A DNA stretch of 64,000 nt, taken from positions 1,971,001 through 2,035,000 of the forward strand of contig LR746273.1 of the NCBI GenBank assembly GCA_902729315.2, in the 5' to 3' direction. Under the pieces are notes generated by a model that saw only the letters and a list, made by a program, of their open reading frames with translations, searched no databases and was not told the DNA's origin. Below, piece by piece: positions 33,969-44,288 of this stretch. Origin of the DNA: Spirodela intermedia (taxonomy: Eukaryota > Streptophyta > Magnoliopsida > Alismatales > Araceae). The number at the start of each line of letters is the position of its first letter. The first letter of the stretch is position 1. The position numbers were made by a program, and so were the translations under genes.

Positions 33969-36900
33969 ATGCCCAGTCGCCGGCCGGTACCCCCGCCGGA
34001 GCTGAGGAAGACGACGACGCCTTGCTGGGCCGACCTCTCGCTCCGCTGCAAGCCCCTCAAGCATGTGGCCTTCAAGATCCATACCGACGCCCTCAGCAGC
34101 CCCAAGCGACGGGAGGATCCTGCGCCGCCGGGCGATGCCCCGGACCTCACCGGACTCCTCTCCGACGAGATACTTATTCGGATCCTGTCCCACCTCCCAC
34201 CGCCCCTCCGCGAGTCCTCGGGCCTCGTCTGCAAGAGATGGCTGCGTCTGCTCGACCAGCTCCGCCGTTCGCTCAGCCTCCTCGACTGGTCGTTCCTCGA
34301 CAGCCCCTCTCGTCGCCTCGTCGTGCGCTTCCCTGAGCTCACCGATGTCGACCTCGTGCCGGCGTCCATCAGCCCGCCGGTGATTCCCTCCGGCATCCTC
34401 CTCAACCGAGGCCCCGTCTCCGTACGGCTGGATTCTGAATTTGAGACGCCCAATGGCGCCCTTCCCTGGGGCTTCATCACGGAATGCAGATTCCTACCGT
34501 CGAAGGTTGTCGACCGGGGGCTCGAGATTCTCTCGCGAGGATGCCCCACCCTAAGAAAGCTATCGCTCGTGGCTGTGGCGTCGGAGCTCGGCCTGATGAA
34601 GGTGGCCAATGAGTGCCCCACGCTTCAGGAGGTGGACCTTCACCGCTGCACGGACACGTCGCTTCGGTCGATCTCCGCCTTCAGAAACCTGCAGATCCTA
34701 AAGCTGATCGGTTCTATGGAAGGGCTCTACGACGGACCTGGTGTCTCCGACATAGGTTTGACGATATTGGCGCACGGATGCAAACGGTTGGTGAAGCTAG
34801 AGCTCTGTGGATGCGAAGGGAGCTACGATGGCATCGGCGCCATCGGACGTTGCTGCTTGATGCTCGAGGAACTCACGATATGTGAGCACAGAATGGATGC
34901 CGGCTGGATGGCGGGGCTCTCATTCTGTGGAAATCTGAAGACACTGAGACTCCAGGGATGCCGGAGGATTGACTTAGATCCTGGTCCTATTGAGCATCTG
35001 GGTTCATGCCCCACCATTGAAGGGCTGCATCTGCAGCGGTGCCAACTCCGGGACAAGAGAAGCATGAATGCATTGTTTATTGTGTGTGAAGCGGTAAAGG
35101 AAATGGTCTTCCAGGACTGCTGGGGGCTGGACAATGAGATGTTTGGCATAGCTATCATCTGCAGGTATTACATAGACAAGCATGTGCTCTGACATTTGCT
35201 TGGTTGCTTCAGATATCCATTTATTGAGATTTTCTATTAATAAACATAACTAAGCATCATTTAATAGCTCCAATAACACGTTTGCCGGTATCGTATTCAT
35301 ATGGATTGTTCTATTTCTCTTAATTTGAAATTATAATTCCTCTTGTTTTGCTCTGAGTTTGAGTTCATTTCTGAGCCTTCCCCTCCGTTTTACGATTACT
35401 TGCAGCTTATTTTATCTATTTCTAGTTTTTCCTGATGCCGGATGATGCAGAAGAATAGATAATAATAATTGGAAGCTCAGTAAGTGATCTATGGAATAGG
35501 GAATGCGTATACCGAATTAGGGCTTTCCACTTGCGTTAAGAGGCGAGTGAGGGTTCTCGATGTGAAATAAAACTGAGAATAATTCCCACATGAAGACAAT
35601 TCTGACTTTTATTTTTATTTTTTTAAAAATATTCTTGGGTAGTTAGGGTCAGAAGAAAGGATTTGTTGTCCAGATGGTCACTGTAGAGACTATGCCTTAT
35701 CCAAGTATTGTGAAGCGGCCCCAGATAGGATTGAAATGACCCTCATTGTGGAGGTACTCTGTGGAAGTATGATAGTCTGATCTGTCGTCTGTGATGGGTC
35801 TTTGATTCAGGAAAACACCACCAATTCGCTACTTTTGGAGCAAATATCCTGATAGAAATGATGTATTGGAGGAATTCACCCCATCATCGTGGGAAATATA
35901 TGTGTGGCTTTGTTCATTGAATTTTTTGCTGAGAAGAAATGCAAATAAAAACTGGGCTTCCATGTTGAGTATGCATGGACATAAATTGGGGGGCAGAATG
36001 GTTCTATGATGTACCTTCACTTGTTGCAACCTACGTACCAGACTGTAATTGCTCCTCATCCCACATTTCCTTGTTTCCCAAAGATTCTTAAGAACCTCTT
36101 TCTCTTTTCCTTTTTTTCCACCAAATTTTCAGTAGAATTTAGGGGTTTATTTGTACGATTTGGACTGTTAGTCATGTAAAAGGCAAAAGAAGAAAAAAAA
36201 TCATTAAATTCCCGAGTCTTCCTGATGAAGAGGCAATCAAGAAAGCAGCAAAAAGTGAATATATAACCCTACAGAATAATGGGCCACTGCTACCAATCTT
36301 GCGTGCACACTGGACTATATCTTGGACAATGCACTGTCGGGTAGAGTGAGAGTGGTAACCTGGAACTATTTCATCTGCAAGGTTATGCTAAGAAACCTCT
36401 GGAGGATCGTTTTTAAAACTAACTTTGATCAAGTAAACAACAAGAGATTTAAGAGTTTGTTCATTCATGTAGTCATTAAAGGTTATGTAACCTTTGCGAC
36501 TGAACTGTTCCTTGTCCTCTGGAGGAACAGTTCAGTTGCAAAGGCTTTGGACAATCTTACTCTGTAATTTGGATGATGTCTTGGAATAGTACAAGGGCAC
36601 AACTTCAATGATCCAGAAAAGTGACTACGTTAGTTGATGTTTGATGTGACCCTTTTTAGTTTGTAGGTCCTGATCATGCTCTCCTCTACTGAGGAGTTCT
36701 GGATTATTCCATGGTGAATCTTGCTTGCCTATCGGTCTTTTTAATTTCTTTGTAGCATCTTATGCCATCCTAAATCCTAACAATACCTGCTGTTTTCCTG
36801 TACATCAAAGTTTATTTAGGTTCATATTTTGGGGCCAGCTGATGTTTCTTGGATCATAGCAAAGTGAGGGCTGGAAAACATGCGACTAAGGGAATTATGT

Positions 36901-38741
36901 TCATTATTCAGTTATCTTTGTCTTCTTCTTCATTTTCTGAAGTTTCACCGATTTGTCAATGATTTCGTTTATAACGTGAAACAAACTAATAAATTGCTTC
37001 ATTCATTGCCTATACAATGGGTAGGAGCTCAATATAATTACAAGTATATTAAATACTTTGATCACCTATTCGAATTCAACTAGTCTTTTGGGCTATCTTG
37101 TTGTCTATGCAAAACTTAGAAAATATTGCTTGATCCATGGAGTCATACCCAGGTTGATCAAGGATAAGGCATGAGCGACTGTGGTGGGTCTGGTGGGAGT
37201 GTCTAATTCTATTCGTGTCTCATGATGCTGTCAAAGATATTTACGAGGGATTAATTGGGATGTTCCTTGAGCAATAATTTGGTTCCTACTCCAAAACAAA
37301 TACTCATTTAATTTTTCTCACAATTTCTCATCAGAAATATCACATTTGCACTGGGTCAAGACATGTTGGTGTTGCTGGTCTTGTTTTTGAATGCCTCAGT
37401 ACTGTGTGTCATTGTGTATGCACTTGCAGACGATGAACCGGATCAATGATAACTAAATTCATTCCCTTGTGGAAATGATTAAAGCATTCAGCAAGAGTGA
37501 AAATTGTTTTTCTGAGCATCACTTTCCCACCCTGCTTTTTTTTTTTGGGAAGATTGTTGCTTCCCTGTCCAGTTACAGTTGAGGCCTACTTTGAGCATTG
37601 ATAATACATCTTACATAAAGTCTTCTCTTCAGATGAAAGGTGTATCTGAAAGAAAAGCAAATCTAAAAGCTGTAATGAGGATGTTGCAGGTCTATGATCA
37701 GAAATTAGGTGCGCCTATCCTGAAAACTTACACTAATTCTACATTGCTGAAATCAGTTGAGAATTGATTGACCAATTGACTAGTTTGATCAACATCGAGA
37801 TAGCATGAAATAAATTTCCTCAAGAAAATTTGGGGGAGCTACCTTCATTCCTTTTTTTGGGAGTGTTAGGAACAGAAAATGTTTGGTTGTGCTATGAATG
37901 AAACAGTGTTATGCTTCTGATCCCAGAAATTAATGGCAAAGGATAAGCTTGTGGTTCAGTGTCTGAGGAGAGTTCTCTGTCCTGTTAAAGATCGAAAACG
38001 AATACACTTTAAAGACTTTTAGTTCATGGAGACATAATTCGCCGATTGCTTCGGTATTGGTGTTGTTTCAGTTGACATTTTATTTCCATATTTCGCATTC
38101 AGCATCCAATCATTATGAACTCGTTTTACATAATGTGGGACATTCCGTGGTGGGTTGGTACCGCAGAAAGGGGCTCTTTTTATGAACGTTGACGAAAAAC
38201 ACATATCCATTTTGCATATATGAAACTTTTTTGTAATGCAGAAGACTTTTTACCTAGCTAGGTTTTTAGTTGCTAATTGGCGAGAGAAATCGGCTGATAA
38301 GAAGATATGTGAACTCTCCAAAGAGACCTTTTTTCCGAATTGTTTTGACATTATTGCCTGGTAAATCTTCTTCATTTGAATGCCAATCTTAGTAAAATTC
38401 GCCAAAATCTCTGCTTAAAAGGTCTTTATTTGGCCACTGTTTCTGCAAAAGCCTAATATCTCTTCTGATGTGCTTGCAGAGGTGTCAGGGTGCTGTCCCT
38501 GGAAGGATGCTCCTTGTTGTCCATAAGTGGTTTAGAGTCGGTAATTGCATCATGGAAGGATCTCCAGAGGCTTCGGGTCGTCTCGTGCAACAAGATAAAA
38601 GACAGTGAGGTCACCCCTACTCTCGCTGGCTTCTTCTCCCTTCTCAAGGAGCTCAAATGGCGGCCTGATTCCAGATCGCTACTTGCAGCTAGCATTGCGG
38701 GCACTGGAATGGGCAATAAGGGAGTCAGATTTTTCAAGTGA
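33969..38741 (+). CDS. F-box/LRR protein, At5g51380/At5g07670-like (2 exons)
   Basis: Exon 1 (33969-35164) and exon 2 (38480-38741) join in frame across a 3315-bp GT/AG intron to give 485 residues. The F-box lies at about residues 61-97 ([15 protein letters not shown], then LVCKRWLRL). It is followed by leucine-rich repeats of the amino-acid-ester type ([55 protein letters not shown]) and the end [47 protein letters not shown]. The F-box would bind SKP1 in an SCF ubiquitin ligase and the LRRs would choose the substrate; the substrate is unknown. Exon 1 codon use is very GC-rich. If the intron is retained, translation stops at 35192 after nine extra codons, removing the final repeats. The stop is 568 bp from the next gene. 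Confidence 0.93.
35165..38479 (+). other. Large intron of the F-box gene
   Basis: Begins GTATTACAT and ends GTGCTTGCAG. AT-rich, with no gene or recognisable transposon inside. It carries a near-perfect hairpin at 36491-36544. Confidence 0.85.
36491..36544. repeat. Intronic inverted repeat, 22-bp arms with one mismatch
   Basis: Left arm 36491-36512 (starts CCTTTGCGACTG) and right arm 36523-36544 (ends CAGTTGCAAAGG) are reverse complements except for one base. They are separated by ten bases (TGTCCTCTGG). As RNA this is a tight stem-loop inside the F-box intron. It is too short for a normal plant microRNA precursor. Confidence 0.9.
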
Positions 38742-38758
38742 ACTTGGTTCTTATTATT

Positions 38759-38771
<13 letters not shown>

Positions 38772-38821
<50 letters not shown>
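38772..38821. repeat. (CT)n tract in the F-box 3' UTR region
   Basis: Preceded by four TGTC units at 38761-38776, then CT repeats to 38821. Lies 30-80 bp after the F-box stop codon. Confidence 0.9.
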
Positions 38822-38825
<4 letters not shown>

Positions 38826-39199
38826 CTGGCTCCTGGTGGTCCGGAAGGAAGGAGAGTTGCTGTCGCTAGTTTTAAACTGCCCATAGCAGAAGGTCTTTGT
38901 AGAAAAAGGGGGGAATTTTGGTAGCGATAACTTGTGTGTAATTGATTGAACTACATTGGCGTTCTTGAGGGAGCCGTTCGGTTCCGTGGGTATTTTTTTT
39001 TCTTATAAAACATCATACTTTTGGGGGTACTTCTTGGTTTTTCCTCTTATCGGTGTCTTACGTAGGTGTCCCGGGCCGCCCTGGGCTCCGAGAAAAGCCC
39101 AGAAAATTTACCTCGGCCAAAGCCTGGGACCGACAATCCCACCCACCCAGATCGTGAAAATCCTTTCTTTCATCGTGGTTATCGTTGATTTCTTTACCG

Positions 39200-39207
<8 letters not shown>

Positions 39208-39242
<35 letters not shown>
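39208..39242. repeat. (CT)n tract upstream of the remorin gene
   Basis: CT run about 70-100 bp before the remorin ATG, followed by a TA-rich stretch CATATATATACATATATATA that could hold the TATA element or be part of the leader. Confidence 0.85.
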
Positions 39243-39247
<5 letters not shown>

Positions 39248-39309
39248 GCATATATATACATATATATAGATATCTGACTGCATATTCTTGATCGAGGAAG
39301 CAGGAAGGC

Positions 39310-41116
39310 ATGGAGAAGGGGAATTCTTGGCGATGGAGGGGCGCAATGCAGGTGGGAAAGGACGTCGTCTCGTTAGGAGGCGTCAGCGATCCCAAGCAGC
39401 TAGACTGTCGTCACCCTCAACTCCACCCGAGGCCTTTCTCTCTGGGGCGGTCATTCGCCGGGGTAGACGGCTACGGAGGTGGTTATCATTCCCCGAGGAC
39501 CCCCAGCGAGGACGGCGGAGAGACGGCTTTGCTGCTCCCCAAGATCGCTGATAACTCCGGCAGAAGCAGAGACCTACCGCCGTCGCCCTCCCCCATGCGC
39601 AGCCCCGTGAGCTCCTTCCCCTTCTCCCCACCGTCGGAGATGTACTACTCCCAGGGCGCCTCCGACTTCTACACACCCTCCGGTCTTCAGGTTGCCCTTC
39701 TTTCCTCGCTCCCTCCGACGCCATTCTACGTCTGCTGGATGATTCGAAGAGGACTCTGGTTGAGCAAAGCTTCTTCCTGGTTCTTGAGTGTAGAAAAGAT
39801 ATGGGTTCAAGAAGAGGGAGTAGACTAGTTTTTTCTCTTCCTGAACACTTATCGCCGCTTGAAGCGGTAGGGGCGCTGTTCTTACCGTCCTCCCGCCCCC
39901 GTTCTATCTTGGCCGGAGGTTTGGATCCCTTTGATCAGTTGGGTTTTGCAGACGACGCCGCCTGAAGGAGGACGATGGAGAAGGAACGAACCCATCATCC
40001 AGAGCTCGGAACTGGAGGGCCGTCAGCTGGATCTGCAAGAGGAGTTCCCGTTGCTTATGACGAGATCAACCGGTGGCTCCTTCTCCCCTTCTGATTCAAA
40101 GTTCTCTCTTTCCCCTCGATCTTTCTCTAACCTCTGGATTCACTATGAGTCTCAATTTGCTAGAAACCAAGAGCTCTGTCAAGACGAGCACCCGCCGCTG
40201 CTCCATAACCGGGGGCACGTCGGCCAGCCTCTCGGGGCTGTACCCCTGCGACCCTACCGCCTCGTCCCACAGCGGCGCCCACGACTCTCATTCGAAGGTG
40301 ACGGCTGTCATGCAGAGGCAAGAACGAGAAGACAGAGGCTCTAAGACCGGGCATCATCTGCATCCTGGGTCTCAGCATCTTCCTCATCCAGCAGATCGTC
40401 CTTCCTCAGGTCTCCCTTGGCATAACCATCAGGTTCGCCTACGAGAGCTTCCTTTGGGTTACCTTCCATCACTGATGTTTGAATGTGGCCAGGGGATCGC
40501 GCCAACGTCGGCGCCGGCAGCAGTGGAGACGAGAATTCTGACATGGAGAGCGCAATTGACGATCATCTCCAGTGGGCAACTCGGAGGAGCAGAGGCCCCG
40601 TTTACTCTCCCGCCTCTGGAAACGAGATGAACAAAATCGAGGCCAGGCTCGAGCAATGGACGGAAGCCAGAACGCTTCAGCTCTTGAGAAAGTGAGCGTC
40701 CTTCTCGAATTTCTCAGAAATCTCGGACCCCACACCGTGTCTGTATATTTTCCACGATCCCCGCAGGCTGAAGAAGAAGGAAGACGAGATCGTCGAGTGG
40801 GAGAACTTGGAGACGATGAAGGCCAGGATGCGGATGAGAGAATTCGAGGTACACCATCCTCTTTGCATTTCGGGGGTCTTCTTTCATGGAAGGTGTGTAA
40901 CAGAGAGCACCTCGCGGGCAGGTGAAACTGGAGGACAAGTGGGATAAGGCAATGGAGAAGATGCAGAGGAGTATATTGAGCGCCCAGAAGAAGGCCGAGA
41001 AGAAAAAACTGAAGGAGAGGGCGTCTGCCGACAGGAAGGTGATGGAGGTCGTTGGAGCTGTGGAGAAGCGTGGTGGAAGCACCGGGAAGCTGCCATGCAA
41101 GCTCATCTGTCTCTAG
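39310..41116 (+). CDS. Remorin-family protein with long Ser/Pro-rich N-terminus
   Basis: I reconstruct six exons: 39310-39690, 39952-40072, 40164-40409, 40493-40691, 40767-40848 and 40922-41116. All borders are GT/AG and the phases agree, giving 407 residues. The N-terminal 280 or so are Ser/Pro-rich and probably disordered (DLPPSPSPMRSPVSSFPFSP). The C-terminal coiled coil, about residues 295-395, has the remorin_C pattern: KKEDEIVEWENLETMKARMR, MREFEVKLEDKWDKAMEKMQ, then AQKKAEKKKLKERASADRK. The end TGKLPCKLICL matches the short, Cys-containing C-terminal anchor that holds remorins on the inner face of the plasma membrane. Remorins organise membrane nanodomains in immunity and symbiosis. 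Exon 3 is the least certain, resting on phase and a CTAAC branch point. The subgroup is one of the long non-canonical groups (5 or 6), not settled. Confidence 0.82.
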
Positions 41117-42952
41117 TCGCCGACTGACTCTGACCCACGCACTGAACGAGACCGTCCAGCTTGTCTGCCCTAGTCGATAAATCTTCGGGAGACCTAGCAG
41201 ACCCTTTCAATTCGAGGTCCGACCAGTTCCCCAGTGTTCTGATTAAGAACCGTTCAGATGGGCCTAGCTTGACGGGCTTAGGAAGGAGTGTAAGGGCCCG
41301 GCCTAATTGGACCAAGACTCTTGAAAATCACGCCTCACTGGGGCCAAGTAACCAAGACCTCAAGATTCTTGTGAATAAGTTTTAATTGTACGCAACCAAC
41401 TGATAAACTGATTGAACCAGACAGACTATCCGACTGTTGAAAGATGCCCTTGCGCTGAAGAAGAAAACCTAATTGAGGCCCATCGAAGACATTCGATGGG
41501 TCCAATCCCACATCAACTGCAGCTCCATGCACCAAGCAGGGGACTTGAAGAAGGCCATCTTCTAGTGGTTCGGCAACCCGGTTAAAAGCAGGGAGATGAA
41601 GGGAGACGGATGGGGATTGTGGCTACAGCGTATTCTAGCCAGATTGAGTCGTCTACTCAGACGCAGTGCTTCCAGGTGCGGCGGCGCCAGCAGCCAGTGA
41701 CTACGGCAGCTCCTGGGGACGCTCATGCCTCGTACAGACAAGAGTGGAGCTGCGCAGTCGGAGGACACGGCGTGGTCCTCTACCACCATCTGACTTGTGC
41801 CACCTTGGGCCACCGCTAAAGCCCAGATTTTCTGAAAAACGGCAGCAGGAAGGAACGATCCATCCGTTGGTGTTCGATCAGCGCGTCGTTAAGTTTACAA
41901 AGGGTGGGGGGAGGGAGGCGCAACTGTAGCACCGCGGGCATCGAAACAATCAGTTCGCCTTCTTTTTTTTTTGGTCAGGGGCTTCATGCCTTCTCAATCT
42001 TAATCTGAATACTGGATAATATAAGGCACATTTAAAGGGACAAAAACGATAGAATATTATATATCAGGGGGAGGGGAGATTTCCCGAGTGTTGTAAGAGG
42101 AAGCGTTCTCTTCCTCCTTTCTCTCACTACCCTCTAGTCTATGTCCCTGCTAGATTATTGGGTGGAGGATGGTGTTGATCCCCAAATTAATCGATCATGC
42201 CCTTTCCAGCCTGTATGATTAGGGTTCGCGACCGTTTCAAATGTAGAAGAAGAGTGGGGGGCGGCAGGGAGATGCTTCTGTGGGGGAGGGAATTAGGAGT
42301 TGGGCATACCGATGAAGATTGCCCATCTTTTATCACCTTGATCATACAGAAAGATACTCTTGGACTAAAATACACCGCATGGAGAGATGGCGGTGATAGA
42401 GGCAGGGAAAATAGATGATGACATGATGTGGTTGGTCATCCTCATGGCTCCAATATCGCGATAAAGAAAAACAAATTACTCTCCAGTGGGGTCAACATAC
42501 CTATTTTTGCCATTTGATTTTACTTATTCATTGCATTGTAAAATTATTTTAGTAGCAGTAGAGCACATACTAGAAACATTATGATTTTACGTATGAGGCT
42601 ACTCTCTCCTAGTTAATTGATTTAGAGGTTGGACCACACAATAATCGGAGATCTAAGTTCTCTAAGTGATGTAGTTGTTGTCGTCTATATGATGAAAGTG
42701 ATAGATAGCAGCTCAGGTGACACATTGAAATAGAAATACATTGTTAGAGATGCTGGGAAATTTAAATGCGAGCTGAATTATTTCGGTAAGTTATTCGGTA
42801 AATTATCATGCTGTTTGCTGTGAATTTGAAGCCGAGGAAGAGAAAGGAAAGGCGGGTCCGAGATTTGAAAGAGAAACTGGTCTTCCTATCCGTGGCATCC
42901 CAATTCGAATTCAAATAAACAAGGAAGCATGCGATAAGGGTGAGTCACAAAC
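41117..42952. other. Convergent intergenic interval
   Basis: Lies between the 3' ends of the remorin gene (plus) and GATA gene (minus). A plus frame at 42197-42415 contains GHTDEDC, reminiscent of a retroelement zinc knuckle tail, but the leading cysteines are absent. Nothing else is supported. Confidence 0.45.
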
Positions 42953-43733
42953 TCAGCAGACCTCATAGTCACGGTAGAGTAGTTCCGGCCGGGGGGAGGT
43001 CACAACGGCGGTGGCGGAGCTTCCTGGCTGGCGAAGGACATCCTTCTGTCGGCGCAGCTCCAAAACCTTGCGGTGGGAATTGGAGTGCTGGGTGAGCACG
43101 AAGGTGGGGCTGGCGGCGGGGCGGTACTCAGGCACGAGCCTCCCCGATTTGAACCGCACCCCACAGGCGTTGCAAAGCGTCTTCGGGCCCAGAGGGCCCG
43201 TTCGCCACTGCGGCGTCTTCTCCGACGAGCAGTGGGTGCACCTCCTCACGCCACCGTCCTCGCCTCTCGTTTCCTTCTTCCTGCCGCTCGAAGTGGACGG
43301 CGCCTTGGGATTGCTGCTGGCGACACCTGGGGGGAACTCCGACGAGGATGAAGACGAAGAGGAAGACGTCGCGGAAGATGAAGACTGCTGCGGAGAGGAC
43401 CAGGCTGTGGAGGCGGCCTGCTGGAGTGCGGCAACAGGCGCCTTCGAACGCTTACTCCTGACTCGGCACGGGACGGTGGATGGGTCCGAACGAACATCGC
43501 TGGAATTGGATGACGGAACAGGGTTTCCCCCAGACCAGCCTTGGCAGGATGGGAAAGGGATGTCAGAGAAGGAGTCGTCTACGAACTTGGATAGCCATTC
43601 TAGTTCCGCCACCTCCTCGCTCTGTAACAATTTTTCATGAAAAAGCAGAAATCAAAGTTATTCAGTGTGAGCTTCCCGAGATATCAATCTCTTTTCTTCG
43701 GATCCGCGAGTAGAGGGTAACGAATTGGTACAG

Positions 43734-43782
<49 letters not shown>

Positions 43783-44103
43783 GGGAGGGAGAGAGCGGGC
43801 ACTAGTTTGAAGGATTTACAGGTTATCAGGATTTACAGGTATGTAAAGATCGTCGGAGAAGGTGCACATTTGGGGAACCGAAGAGTCGAGGTAGCCGGCG
43901 GTACTAGAGATCTCGTGCAGGGGAAGAATGTGGCTCTGGATGCTCTCAGGCAAAGCGGCTGTGGCGTCGAAGAGGTCGTCCTGCTCGGAGAAATCGAGAA
44001 GGTCGTCTATCCGCATAGCATCGGATGAGGGCAGCCCGCACACATACGCCGTTGAGAAAGAAGACCCGGCCGCCTCCATTCCCATTATCGGCATCTTTCC
44101 CAT
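42953..44103 (-). CDS. Class-A (subfamily I) GATA transcription factor
   Basis: Two exons, 44103-43837 and 43621-42953, join in frame to 311 residues. The start is the first ATG in the frame ([11 protein letters not shown]); codons upstream run open only to a GTG. Exon 1 carries an acidic segment ([15 protein letters not shown]) typical of GATA subfamily I. Exon 2 starts [20 protein letters not shown], another conserved block. The finger is C217-x2-C220-x18-C239-x2-C242 ([20 protein letters not shown], then [15 protein letters not shown]). A C-terminal [10 protein letters not shown] and a basic [12 protein letters not shown] follow. The protein binds W-GATA-R sites and acts in light- and development-related transcription. 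A poly-Ser run precedes the finger. TATAAAT at 44282-44288 lies 180 bp upstream. The intron contains a long (GA)n. Confidence 0.94.
43737..43779. repeat. (GA)n tract in the GATA gene intron
   Basis: About 43 bp of GA between the two exons of the minus-strand GATA gene. On the transcript this is a CU-rich run about 115 nt upstream of the 3' splice site. Confidence 0.9.
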
Positions 44104-44281
44104 TCCAGCTCCCAGTCCCACTCCTTCCACCTCTCTATACCACTCTTGCTTCACTCTCTTTCTCTCTCTCTCGCTCTCTCTAACCACTGGGAAAGAGAAG
44201 GGAGAGGAGTAGGGTTAGAGGGAGTTAGAGAGGAGAGAGGTGAAAGGGAGAGGTGGGGGATCGGAAGGGCGAGGGAGGGTA

Positions 44282-44288
44282 ATTTATA
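44282..44288 (-). promoter_or_regulatory. TATA box of the GATA gene
   Basis: The minus strand reads CGTATAAATTACC, a good TATA match 180 bp before the start codon, which would give a leader of about 150 nt rich in CT repeats. Confidence 0.55.

Noticed and set aside
33632-34621. 329-codon minus frame opposite F-box exon 1
   Set aside because: Antisense shadow of the GC-rich exon; Arg/Ser-rich with no domain, while the plus strand has an unmistakable F-box.
42197-42415. Possible retroelement zinc-knuckle (GHTDEDC)
   Set aside because: Only the tail of the C-x2-C-x4-H-x4-C pattern is present and both leading cysteines are missing; too weak to call.
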